A stretch of DNA of 8,083 bases. Source: Candidatus Woesearchaeota archaeon (lineage in GTDB: Archaea > Nanobdellota > Nanobdellia > Woesearchaeales > 21-14-0-10-32-9). How positions within the stretch are numbered: the stretch's first letter is position 1; each line of letters begins with the position of its first letter. Of the stretch, positions 1-6,652 are shown piece by piece. A program made the translations under genes and the position numbers. The stretch spans positions 1 to 8,083 of the forward strand of contig SKIS01000037.1 in assembly GCA_007116295.1 (NCBI GenBank). Direction: 5' to 3'. Below the pieces are notes generated by a model, which searched no databases, was not told the origin of the DNA, and saw nothing but the letters and a program-made list of their open reading frames with translations.

Positions 1-1417
1 AGTTGTATTTTCTTTTAGCTTCCTCTAAATTTCCTTCTTGCAAAGCCTGCCTTGTGCTTTGTATTAACACATCTATTTTTTCTGAAGAGTCATAATTAAA
101 TTCTTCAGCTCCAAGGTTTTTCAGTATTCTATTTTCGTTGTTTACAAGCTTTTGTATTTCTTGATGTTTTTCATCAAGCTTTTGCTCTTTTTGAACAACT
201 TCATCTAATACTTTTTTAGCTCTTTGTTGAAGTCTTTTGTGAGTTTGCTCTGCTGCACTTACTTCTTTTTTGAGCTTTGAAAGCTGCGATTCATAACTAG
301 ATTTTTCTTTTTTGAACTCAGATTTCTCAAAGTCTCTTTGTTTTTTCAAGTCAGCAACTTCTTTTGCTAAAGAAACATGTTCTTTTTTAGCAGATTCAAT
401 ATCTACATCTAAAGATTTCTTTTTAGATTCTCTGTTATCAATTTGTTTTTTCAAACTTTTTTCTTCTGATTGTAAAACATTGACTTGCTTTTGGACTTTG
501 TCAAAGTCAGATTTTAAACTCTTTAAATCTTTAGAATCTTTAGTTATTTGGTCACTTAGCTTTTTAGATTCAGAAGTTTTTGTTTTTATTTCTTTATCTA
601 AAGAACTTAGTTGTTTTGATAACTTTGTTTCTTCTTTTTTGCTTGACGCTAATTTCTTTTTGATAGAGTCCAATTCTTTTTGTGATTTTTTGAACTCTTT
701 TTGTGCCTTTGCTTTGTCAGCAACCAATTTTTTGGTTTCTTTTTGAAGAGATAATATTTGCGCTTTACCATCCTCAACTTGCTTTTCTTGTTTTTTCAAA
801 GTTGAATGCAATCCCTTTGTATGCGTATCAACTATTTTATTAACTCTCGATTGTATTTTCTTCGTATCCGTTTTTGTAACAGTTGGTTTTTTGACTTTTT
901 TAGAGCTTATTTTTTGAGCTAATTCTTTTTTAGCTTTATCTAAGTCTTGCTCTATTTTCTTGAAAGTTTCACTCGGTTTAGAAGCTTTCTTCTTCTTATT
1001 AGAAGTTTTTGGCTTTGAAACTTTCTTCTTAGAAACAGTCTTCTTCTTAGCAACCTTAGGTTTGTCCGCTTTCTTAGCAGATTTAGGTTTTGCCTCTTTT
1101 TTCTTGGCCTGAGTCTTTGGCTTAGAAGCTTTCTTCTTAGTAGATTTTGATGCGGATTTTTTCTTAGCAGCAGCTTTCTTCTTTGTAAGTGCTTTTTCAG
1201 CAGCAGATTTTTCTTCAAATTCTTCTCTAACAGATTTTTCTTTTTGTTTTATACCAAGCGCAGCTCTTATGTTTTCTATGTCTTGGTCCGTTACTTTTTC
1301 TGATTTCGGAGGTGTTTTTACCTCTTCAAATTGAGGTAACTCATCAAGTTTGAGTGCTTCCTCATTTTCTTTGTCATCTTTCGAAAATATTTTTTTTAAA
1401 AATCCTTTGCTGCTCAT
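1..1417 (-). CDS. Long coiled-coil protein with histone H1-like Lys/Ala-rich segment (3' end outside window)
   Basis: The frame is open from an ATG at 1417 to the window edge, giving 472 codons without a stop; the C-terminus is missing. Residues 1-70 are charged and probably flexible (start MSSKGFLKKIF). Residues about 75-150 are a Lys/Ala/Ser/Pro tract built from variants of A/S-K-P-K and K-K-K, like the C-terminal tails of histone H1 and some bacterial nucleoid proteins. Residues about 160-430 are almost pure heptad-like coiled coil rich in K, E, S, L and Q. The last visible part (about 440-472, ending GNLEEAKRKYN) resembles a short helical-pair motif. No signal peptide or membrane segment is seen. 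A TATA-like box 27 bases upstream supports the start. The role is unknown; DNA binding through the basic tract, or a structural/chromosome-organising role, is only inference. The frame is secure; the function is not. Confidence 0.85.
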   Translation of the reverse strand, partial: MSSKGFLKKIFSKDDKENEEALKLDELPQFEEVKTPPKSEKVTDQDIENIRAALGIKQKEKSVREEFEEKSAAEKALTKKKAAAKKKSASKSTKKKASKPKTQAKKKEAKPKSAKKADKPKVAKKKTVSKKKVSKPKTSNKKKKASKPSETFKKIEQDLDKAKKELAQKISSKKVKKPTVTKTDTKKIQSRVNKIVDTHTKGLHSTLKKQEKQVEDGKAQILSLQKETKKLVADKAKAQKEFKKSQKELDSIKKKLASSKKEETKLSKQLSSLDKEIKTKTSESKKLSDQITKDSKDLKSLKSDFDKVQKQVNVLQSEEKSLKKQIDNRESKKKSLDVDIESAKKEHVSLAKEVADLKKQRDFEKSEFKKEKSSYESQLSKLKKEVSAAEQTHKRLQQRAKKVLDEVVQKEQKLDEKHQEIQKLVNNENRILKNLGAEEFNYDSSEKIDVLIQSTRQALQEGNLEEAKRKYN

Positions 1418-1437
1418 GTATATTAGCACTACTTCTT

Positions 1438-1450
1438 TATTTTAAAAATC
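1438..1450 (-). promoter_or_regulatory. TATA-like promoter element for the long coiled-coil gene
   Basis: On the minus strand this reads GATTTTTAAAATA, centred about 27 bases upstream of the ATG at 1417. That is the archaeal TATA-to-start distance expected for a leaderless transcript. A second copy of the ten bases TTTTAAAAAT lies 20 bp away (1440-1449 and 1460-1469, plus-strand coordinates), which could mark a second TBP site or an operator half. Confidence 0.5.
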
Positions 1451-1480
1451 TTTGTTACTTTTTAAAAATAGTCACATTAA

Positions 1481-1496
1481 CTTTTTATTGTAAAAG
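1481..1496 (+). promoter_or_regulatory. Possible TATA element for the small coiled-coil gene
   Basis: CTTTTTATTGTAAAAG lies 22-37 bases upstream of the ATG at 1518. It is the best TATA-like stretch at about the right distance, but it is weaker than the other promoters in the window. No Shine-Dalgarno sequence precedes the ATG. Confidence 0.35.
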
Positions 1497-1517
1497 AACT
1501 TAGTTAATAAAAGTCAA

Positions 1518-1838
1518 ATGAACGATCAAATAAGAAGTTTCCTAAAAAGATATGAAAGAGTAGTGGAAGAAAACGTTATCTTAACTCATGAAATACAAAA
1601 AAGAGATGACGCAGTAAAAAAGTTTAAACAAGAAAAAGAAGATTACATCCATCACATAAAGGCAGAGCTTAGTTATATAAACAAAAATTTGAGCGAGCTT
1701 CAAAGCGAGTTAAAATACTTAGCCTCAAAGTTTAAAGGAATAACTAAAAAAGAATCATTTGAAAAACTAAAGAAAAGAGTGGATGATCTTCAATATGAGC
1801 ACCTACTAACAAAAGAAGAGCTCGAAAGAAAATTATGA
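1518..1838 (+). CDS. Small coiled-coil protein, function unknown
   Basis: This is a 106-residue protein starting MNDQIRSFLKRYERVVEEN. It is highly charged (K, E, R, D) and predicted by eye to be almost wholly alpha-helical. One likely coiled-coil stretch is residues 8-70 and a second is about 78-106, with a break around FKGITKK (72-78). There is no cysteine, signal peptide or membrane segment. The gene is divergent from the long coiled-coil gene, about 100 bases away. Its stop codon overlaps by 6 bases the stop of the convergent DUF1385 gene. The reading frame fits the start, stop and typical local amino-acid usage, so I consider it real although no family is recognised. A structural or partner role with the divergent coiled-coil protein is a guess from position only. 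Confidence 0.7.
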   Translation: MNDQIRSFLKRYERVVEENVILTHEIQKRDDAVKKFKQEKEDYIHHIKAELSYINKNLSELQSELKYLASKFKGITKKESFEKLKKRVDDLQYEHLLTKEELERKL

Positions 1839-2633
1839 TTCTGCTTTAATACAATCTTTTAATGAAATTAAAGCTATTTTTAAATGCTTATCATCAGGCT
1901 CTGAAAGAGTTAGTCTTTGAACACTTAGAGCAGGAGAAAAATTAAATCCACTTCTTAAAAATTCATATGTCACCCCTGCAATTAAAGGCAATAATAAGAC
2001 TCTAATTAGGATGTTATAAGTGTATGATAAATCTTGAGGTATTAGTAAATAAAAGAAGAAACTTATAACTAGAACTAAGAAAAAGAAAGTAGTGCTACAA
2101 AAAGGATAAATTAAGCTCTCTTTTCTCGCATTAGTCAACGTTAGTTTTTTGTTATTTTTATAAGCATTCAAAACTTTGTGCTCTGCTCCGTGGTATTTGA
2201 ACATATTTTTTGTGGCGCTAAGGTTTCGGAGTAGAAATAAGTATCCTATAAAAAGAACTATTTTTACAATTAGATCTACTATGTTGGCATAAAATACATT
2301 AGGAATAAAACTTGCAACTGCCCAAGGAATGGCTTTGAATATTACAAATACTATTACTAGAGTTAAGAATACCATTAAGAATAAGTCAAAAGCATTGTAT
2401 TCTTCATCGTCTTCTTGAGATAAGCTCCAAAGAGTTTCTTTGCTGCTTTGAATTAAGAACTCAAAAAAATTAATAGCACCCCTTAATATTGGCACGTTAA
2501 ATTTTCTATCAAGAAGTGGTTTGAAACGTTTTCTTTTAACTATTTTACCATCGCTCTTTAGAGCTGTGCTACAAATATAATTTGGCCCTCTAATCATTAC
2601 ACCATTAGAAAACGCTAATCCCCCTACTCTCAT
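1833..2633 (-). CDS. DUF1385 family integral membrane protein
   Basis: The protein is 266 residues from the ATG at 2633. An in-frame TTG lies three codons upstream at 2642, but ATG is preferred for two reasons. The family signature starts at once (MRVGGLAFSNGVMIRGP, like the GGQAVxEGVMMRGP start of DUF1385/YqhQ proteins), and a TATA-like box sits 27 bases upstream. Other family marks are PILRGAINFFEF (48-59), YHGAEHK (147-153), LLLPLIAGVTYEFLR (213-227) and a closing LSEPDDKHLKIALISL (243-258). Four hydrophobic segments are visible, about 84-107, 117-137, 182-199 and 205-225. The usual bacterial R-x-HPRCGT motif is here YPFCSTT (176-182), a noticeable divergence. The biochemical role is not established to my knowledge. 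The family is mostly bacterial, so transfer into this archaeal lineage is possible. The 3' end overlaps the convergent gene by 6 bases. Confidence 0.88.
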   Translation of the reverse strand: MRVGGLAFSNGVMIRGPNYICSTALKSDGKIVKRKRFKPLLDRKFNVPILRGAINFFEFLIQSSKETLWSLSQEDDEEYNAFDLFLMVFLTLVIVFVIFKAIPWAVASFIPNVFYANIVDLIVKIVLFIGYLFLLRNLSATKNMFKYHGAEHKVLNAYKNNKKLTLTNARKESLIYPFCSTTFFFLVLVISFFFYLLIPQDLSYTYNILIRVLLLPLIAGVTYEFLRSGFNFSPALSVQRLTLSEPDDKHLKIALISLKDCIKAES

Positions 2634-2654
2634 AAAATTCAAATAAATAAAACA

Positions 2655-2665
2655 CTATAAAAAAC
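2655..2665 (-). promoter_or_regulatory. TATA-like box for the DUF1385 gene
   Basis: On the minus strand TTTTTTATAG lies in the 40-base gap between the nuclease stop and the ATG at 2633. It is centred about 27 bases before that ATG. This suggests a separate transcription start and favours ATG 2633 over TTG 2642. Confidence 0.45.
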
Positions 2666-2673
2666 TTTTGAAA

Positions 2674-3828
2674 TTATTTTCTTTCTCTAGGGTAGAGCCT
2701 GAATATTTCTTCTTTTCTAGCAAAGTTTTTGAGAACCGATTTGTGAACTTGAGGTAGTTTGTCAAAGTCTTTTTCTAAGTCCCAGTTGTCTATGTCACTG
2801 TATAAATCGTAAAGATTTAAGGATTTCATAACTCTTCTAAATTCTTTTCTTAGAGGATCGCTTTTGTTTGGAAACTTAAAGGTTTCTTTGCTCCAAATAG
2901 TGACCTGGTATTTGTCACTGTAAAGCACACTTACCTTTTTTTGCTTTGCAACATCTTTGATTTTTTGAGCTATTTTTTGAGCTTTTTCACTCATTTCTTT
3001 TTCTTCATTTTTTAGTTTGACATAATCATCTATTAGCTCAGTTACTTTTGTTTCCCCGCCATTTTCTATTTCAAATAAGTGTTTCCAAGCAGGACACATA
3101 CTTTTGTATTCACAGTAGTCGCAAAGAGCACTCTTTTTTGTAGGAAATTCTTTGCAGGTTTCAATTTCTTCTATGTCTTTTATTATTTCTTCACGAAGCT
3201 TTTGAAGCTCTTCATCTGTCCTTGTGCTTCTAATTTCTTTGTTGAAAGCTAAAAAGTGCCATACGAGTTCTACTTTTTTTGCATCTTTAAACATTTCTTT
3301 TATGCCAAGAGCATAAATTGCAAGTTGCCTGTCTTCATCTGCTTCTTTTTGAGTTTTCAAAGTGTTGTTTGTTTTGTAATCATGAATTTCATAAACTCCG
3401 TCTTTGTAGACTAGTCTATCTACTCTTATGTGAATTTTGTATTTGTCATTTAAATCGTAGAAGTCTTGAGTTTCCAAACCAATTGTTTTTCCATCATCAA
3501 ATGGTTTGTAAGAGTCATAGTATTCTTCTAGCATCTTTTTTCCTTTTTCTTTGTAATGATATGACTCGTAGTCTTTTACTATTAGTATGCTTTCATCCCA
3601 TTCTGATTCCCATAAGTCTTCGTAGTAAGATATTATTTGCTCTTTAGAATTTAGTTTTGTAAAAGTTAAATCTTTGTAGAGTTTTTCAAGAGCCCTATGA
3701 ACCAAGTCACCCATGAAGGCCTCTATTGTTGTAGGTATATCTGTTTGTATTTTTTGTATGTATTTAAAATCGTATTTCTTAGGACATTGCTCGTAGGTTC
3801 CTATTTTACTGTTTGAATAAGTTTTCAT
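2674..3828 (-). CDS. Cas4/RecB-like PD-(D/E)XK nuclease with Fe-S cluster cysteines
   Basis: The 384-residue protein has the layout of the PDDEXK_1 (RecB/Cas4/AddB nuclease) superfamily. An N-terminal YSNSKIGTYEQCPKKYDFKY block carries Cys15, followed by a motif with His44 (GDLVHRALE). The catalytic core is Asp137 (RVDRL) and Asp150-x-Lys152 (EIHDYKT), and a QLAIYAL motif has Gln168 and Tyr172. A cysteine cluster CDYCEYKSMC (Cys236, 239, 245) with Cys15 would bind a 4Fe-4S cluster, as in Cas4 and AddB. A charged helical extension of about 130 residues (255-384) is not part of the core and I do not recognise it. Expected activity is metal-dependent DNA cleavage in repair or recombination. No cas gene or CRISPR array is near, so I do not call it Cas4 proper. 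Its ATG overlaps the ftsY stop as ATGA, implying translational coupling. Confidence 0.88.
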   Translation of the reverse strand: MKTYSNSKIGTYEQCPKKYDFKYIQKIQTDIPTTIEAFMGDLVHRALEKLYKDLTFTKLNSKEQIISYYEDLWESEWDESILIVKDYESYHYKEKGKKMLEEYYDSYKPFDDGKTIGLETQDFYDLNDKYKIHIRVDRLVYKDGVYEIHDYKTNNTLKTQKEADEDRQLAIYALGIKEMFKDAKKVELVWHFLAFNKEIRSTRTDEELQKLREEIIKDIEEIETCKEFPTKKSALCDYCEYKSMCPAWKHLFEIENGGETKVTELIDDYVKLKNEEKEMSEKAQKIAQKIKDVAKQKKVSVLYSDKYQVTIWSKETFKFPNKSDPLRKEFRRVMKSLNLYDLYSDIDNWDLEKDFDKLPQVHKSVLKNFARKEEIFRLYPRERK

Positions 3829-4877
3829 AATATGTTTTGAAGTATTTTTTCTTTGTCAAATTCTTGAAGATCATCATATTCCTGGCCGTTGCCATAATAT
3901 ATTATTGGTTTTTTTGTTATGTAACTACTGCTTATAGCTGCGCCTCCTTTTTCATCTACATCTAACTTTGTTAGGATTATTGCATCTATACCTATTTTTT
4001 CGTTGTAAATCCTTGCTTGCTCAACACAATCATTTCCAGTTATGCTTTCTCCTACAAAGATTTTGAGGTCGGGGTTGCAAACTCTTTCTAATTTTTTGAG
4101 TTCTTGCATTAAGTTATCATTGCTGTGAAGCCTTCCTGCAGTGTCTATTAATACAACGTCTAAATCTTTTGACTTGGCATGTTTTATCGCGTCGAATCCT
4201 ACTGCTGAAGGGTCTGATTTGTAATCGTGTTTTATTAGTTTTATACCTAGTTTTTTTGAGTGTTCTTCTACTTGTTGGATTGCTGCTGCTCTAAATGTGT
4301 CTGCTGCAGCTATGACTACCGATTTTCCTTTTTTCTTGTAGAGGTTTGCTAATTTGGCTAAAGTAGTTGTTTTTCCACTTCCGTTCACTCCAATTACTAG
4401 TATTACAAATGGTTTTTTCTGAGGGAAAAGATCTATAGGGTCTTGGTTTAAGGCTTTTTCTAGTGATTGAGTTAAAGAATCTTTTATTGTTTGATCAACT
4501 AAGCTTCTTCCAATGCTTTGATTTACAAGTACTTCTTTTAAGTCTTGTTTTATTAGCTCTATTACTTCTTGAGCTACGTTGTTTTCTATTAGAGTTATTT
4601 CTAGTTCCCAAAATATTTCTTCAAATTTTTCTTCGCTTAAAGTTATGTTTGTTATACTCTTTTTTACTTTTGATAAGAATCCTTCTTTTTTAACCAGATC
4701 TTCTTTAACAGGATTTTCTTCTACAATTTCCTCTTCTTGTTTTACTTCAACTTCTTTTTTTTCGACCTGTTTTTCTTCTACTTGGATCTCTTCTTCTACT
4801 TCTTGAGAATTCTCCTCTACTTCTTTACTGAAAGAAGAGAGTGCGTTCGATAATTTTTCTTTTAGCGATTTAAACAT
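3825..4877 (-). CDS. ftsY: Signal recognition particle receptor FtsY
   Basis: FtsY docks SRP-bound ribosomes at the membrane through a paired GTPase with SRP54. The 350-residue protein has a short amphipathic start, then a very acidic, Glu/Val/Lys-rich A region (about 18-65). The N helical bundle (about 66-150) is followed by the G domain. Its motifs are P-loop GVNGSGKT (163-170), DTFRAAA (193-199), DTAGR (245-249), TKLD (303-306) followed by KGG (310-312), and GNGQEYDDL (329-337). GESITGNDCVEQA (276-288) is FtsY-like rather than SRP54-like, and there is no methionine-rich M domain, which excludes SRP54. All key GTPase residues are present. The start ATG overlaps the end of pfdA by 8 bases and the TGA overlaps the nuclease ATG, so the gene sits mid-operon. 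No Shine-Dalgarno sequence is visible. Confidence 0.97.
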   Translation of the reverse strand: MFKSLKEKLSNALSSFSKEVEENSQEVEEEIQVEEKQVEKKEVEVKQEEEIVEENPVKEDLVKKEGFLSKVKKSITNITLSEEKFEEIFWELEITLIENNVAQEVIELIKQDLKEVLVNQSIGRSLVDQTIKDSLTQSLEKALNQDPIDLFPQKKPFVILVIGVNGSGKTTTLAKLANLYKKKGKSVVIAAADTFRAAAIQQVEEHSKKLGIKLIKHDYKSDPSAVGFDAIKHAKSKDLDVVLIDTAGRLHSNDNLMQELKKLERVCNPDLKIFVGESITGNDCVEQARIYNEKIGIDAIILTKLDVDEKGGAAISSSYITKKPIIYYGNGQEYDDLQEFDKEKILQNIL

Positions 4878-5169
4878 TTTTTGCGAGTTCTTTTTGTGCG
4901 TTTACTTTACTTTTTATTATTTCTTCTTCTTGTTTTTGTACAAGTTTTAAAGCATCTTCAAGAGTTTTTTTTACAACCGTGTTATAACCAACATTTATTA
5001 GCACTTCTTTTTTGTTTTGTACTTGGGCTTTTACAAATATTCCATTAGCTAAAGGAACTAATACTTCTCCATCCATTTCTTCTAGATTGTTTAGAGCTTC
5101 TTTTATGTCTTCTATTTCAGCCAAGCTCATATCCATTTGCTCTATTAAATTCATTATTTTTTCACTCAT
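4870..5169 (-). CDS. pfdA: Prefoldin alpha subunit, unusually short
   Basis: Prefoldin is a hexameric (two alpha, four beta) chaperone that captures unfolded proteins with coiled-coil arms. The central beta-hairpin region is clear: EVLVPLANGIFVKAQV (35-50), then VLINVGYNTVVKKTLEDAL (56-74), matching archaeal alpha subunits. The protein is only 99 residues, against roughly 140-150 in characterised archaeal alpha subunits. The N-terminal helix has about 33 residues and the C-terminal helix about 30, so both arms are shortened. A TAA codon two codons upstream of the ATG, in frame, rules out a missed longer start. Position between aIF6 and ftsY is a classic archaeal arrangement. It overlaps aIF6 by 8 bases and ftsY by 8 bases, so it is probably co-translated with them. 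Confidence 0.9.
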   Translation of the reverse strand: MSEKIMNLIEQMDMSLAEIEDIKEALNNLEEMDGEVLVPLANGIFVKAQVQNKKEVLINVGYNTVVKKTLEDALKLVQKQEEEIIKSKVNAQKELAKNV

Positions 5170-5821
5170 TTTTTAGTGCCGTCTCTGCGTTTACTAGTTC
5201 TGGCCCTCCACTATCTTTTCCTATTGCTAACCCGTTTTTATTTACAAGTAAGCCTGCTTTGATGTATGGCGATCCCATGTTAACTGTTCCTGTTGTTAGG
5301 TTTAATCCCATTTCTTTTAGCATTTCTTTTTCTTCAAATGCTAAATCGTGTGTTATTAGTATGTTGTTTTTTTGGACAACTCCTAGACTTCCAACACTCG
5401 TGTTTTGTGATAGAGTCATTTGTAGAGCTTTTTTATCAAAGAACTTTTCTATTTGCTCTATTTTTGACTTTTCTAAGTCAGGGTTCATTATTATTTTTTG
5501 AGGTAGGATTAAAACGTTGTTTCCAAGGCAGGTGTGAATTGTATCTATTACTTCTACTTCTGCTAGTTCTTTTAATTTTTTTATTTCGTGATCAAAAGCT
5601 ATGCTTGGAACAATTATTTTTTCTTCGTTTCCCGCTAAGAAAACTCCTAGTAGCGATGTTCCCGCAATAGTTGTTTTTATAACTGGTACACCAAATAGCT
5701 TTTCTAATTCTTCTGCTTGTTTTTGAGGTACTTGAGGACCTAATAATGCAAATTTATCTGTTATAAATCCATATAGTCCTATTGTGTTTATACCGTTAAA
5801 ACTTTGTTTAATTACTTTCAT
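5162..5821 (-). CDS. eif6: Translation initiation factor aIF6
   Basis: aIF6 binds the large ribosomal subunit, prevents premature subunit joining and takes part in ribosome biogenesis. From the ATG at 5821 the protein has 219 residues, the normal length. It shows the repeated-subdomain (pentein) pattern of the family: FNGINTIGLYGFITDKFALL (8-27), IAGTSLLGVFLAGNE (52-66), HTCLGNNVLI (96-105), NTSVGSLGVV (140-149), and a last repeat ending GKDSGGPELVNAETAL (201-216). An in-frame TTG lies four codons upstream at 5833. I prefer ATG because homologues begin just before the FNG motif and the TATA box is 25 bases before ATG, leaving no room for TTG. It is the first gene of the operon aIF6-pfdA-ftsY-nuclease. 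The gene for ribosomal protein LX, often found directly after aIF6, is missing. Confidence 0.95.
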   Translation of the reverse strand: MKVIKQSFNGINTIGLYGFITDKFALLGPQVPQKQAEELEKLFGVPVIKTTIAGTSLLGVFLAGNEEKIIVPSIAFDHEIKKLKELAEVEVIDTIHTCLGNNVLILPQKIIMNPDLEKSKIEQIEKFFDKKALQMTLSQNTSVGSLGVVQKNNILITHDLAFEEKEMLKEMGLNLTTGTVNMGSPYIKAGLLVNKNGLAIGKDSGGPELVNAETALKNE

Positions 5822-5839
5822 AATTAGATGCAATAGGGG

Positions 5840-5852
5840 TTTTTATAAAAAT
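5840..5852 (-). promoter_or_regulatory. TATA box of the aIF6-pfdA-ftsY-nuclease operon
   Basis: On the minus strand this reads ATTTTTATAAAAA, centred 25 bases upstream of the aIF6 ATG (5821). The spacing predicts a transcript starting at or just before the ATG, with no leader. It lies in the 58-base gap after scpA, so the operon probably starts here rather than depending on scpA read-through. Confidence 0.65.
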
Positions 5853-5866
5853 GTTTAGTTTTAAGT

Positions 5867-5879
5867 CTCGAAAAAAGAG
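5867..5879 (-). terminator. Possible oligo-T terminator after scpA
   Basis: Directly after the scpA stop the minus strand reads CTCTTTTTTCGAG, a run of six T flanked by CTC/GAG. Archaeal RNA polymerase commonly ends at oligo-T without needing a strong hairpin. Its place between the scpA stop and the aIF6 TATA box fits, but the run is short for such an AT-rich genome. Confidence 0.3.
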
Positions 5880-6620
5880 TTATTTAGCATAAGTTTTTTC
5901 TAGGTTTGCTAGGTTTATGAGTATTTCTCCAAAGTGCTCTACTTGTTCTAACTCTATCTTTTTTTGATTGTCTAAATATAGTAAAGGTATGAATGTTTGG
6001 ACTTTGTCTTCTCTTTGCATACTAGGAGTTATTTGGGAAAAAGTTACTTGCTTTACTTTTTCGAGTGTTTGAGTGATTTTTTCAAATACTTCTTCTATTA
6101 CTAGGCTTATGTCTTTTTGTTTTTTTGGAGCTTTAAATTTTTGGGCTTGTTTTATTGATCTTAGGTTTTTCTTTGCAGTTGTTTCTAAGACTTTTTCTAG
6201 GCTGTCTATTAGTTCATATACAGATACTTTTCTTTTTCTTGCTTGAGGAGTTTTGTATTTTAAAACTGGTTTTTCTTCTTTTGAATCGCTGAATTGTAGG
6301 TCTTCAAAGTCGTCAAATAAGTATTGGGGTTCATCGTTTAGTAAGTCGTCAAAAAATTGTAAGTCTTCATTTAGTAATTTGTCTGATTTTACTTTTAGAA
6401 AAAATGCTGCTGCAAGTACGACTTTTCCAGATATTCTAAAGTCGAATTGTTTCATTTCTTTTAGTGTGTGTAAGAATTTTTCTGCAAGTAAGGATACGTC
6501 TACATCCCAAGGGTCCATTCTCTCAGTTCTTATTAAGTCATGTATTATGTCTTTCCAAGTTATTTCGTCTTCTTGAAATAGGATGTCGAAGACTTTGTCT
6601 TTTGCAGATATCGCAGCCAT
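5880..6620 (-). CDS. scpA: Segregation and condensation protein A (kleisin)
   Basis: ScpA is the kleisin that bridges SMC heads in the condensin-like complex for chromosome organisation. The 246-residue protein has the ScpA N-terminal signature ERMDPWDVDVSLLAEKFL (33-50), then FDFRISGKVVLAAAFFLKVK (59-78), which contacts the SMC neck. A variable acidic linker (about 84-116) and a basic, helical middle (120-190) follow. The C-terminal winged helix includes VQTFIPLLYLDNQKKIELEQ (207-226) and FGEILI (230-235), which would bind the SMC head. Length is normal for archaeal/bacterial ScpA. Neither scpB nor smc is in the window. The ATG at 6620 is supported by a TATA box 26 bases upstream. It lies upstream of aIF6 on the same strand but with separate promoter signals. 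Confidence 0.93.
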   Translation of the reverse strand: MAAISAKDKVFDILFQEDEITWKDIIHDLIRTERMDPWDVDVSLLAEKFLHTLKEMKQFDFRISGKVVLAAAFFLKVKSDKLLNEDLQFFDDLLNDEPQYLFDDFEDLQFSDSKEEKPVLKYKTPQARKRKVSVYELIDSLEKVLETTAKKNLRSIKQAQKFKAPKKQKDISLVIEEVFEKITQTLEKVKQVTFSQITPSMQREDKVQTFIPLLYLDNQKKIELEQVEHFGEILINLANLEKTYAK

Positions 6621-6639
6621 AGTGTAGCTTTCTGTATAC

Positions 6640-6652
6640 TAATATATAAAGG
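6640..6652 (-). promoter_or_regulatory. TATA box for scpA
   Basis: On the minus strand this reads CCTTTATATATTA, centred 26 bases before the scpA ATG at 6620. It is one of the clearest TATA boxes in the window. Its upstream edge touches the left arm of an inverted repeat (6652-6691). Confidence 0.65.

Noticed and set aside
312..746. Plus-strand 144-codon frame rich in Ser, Phe and Leu
   Set aside because: It lies antisense to the coiled-coil segment; the composition is what the complement of a Lys/Glu-rich gene gives, and it has no promoter.
952..1218. Minus-strand 88-codon frame rich in Lys, Arg and Leu
   Set aside because: It is a shifted frame of the Lys-rich repeat tract in the long coiled-coil gene, whose frame is open over the whole 1-1417 interval.
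2631..2642. TTG at 2642 as start of the DUF1385 gene
   Set aside because: The ATG three codons later matches the family start and stands 27 bases from a TATA-like box.
2674..3828. Naming the nuclease Cas4 and inferring a CRISPR system
   Set aside because: The fold and Fe-S cysteines fit the wider Cas4/RecB group, but no cas genes, repeats or spacers are in the window and the protein is longer than typical Cas4.
3318..5670. Several plus-strand frames opposite the nuclease, ftsY and aIF6 genes
   Set aside because: All are antisense shadows of recognised genes and show Cys/Phe/Leu/Ser-rich translations with no promoter.
5819..5833. TTG at 5833 as start of aIF6
   Set aside because: It is too close to the TATA box (5840-5852) and would add four residues absent from homologues; ATG 5821 fits both.
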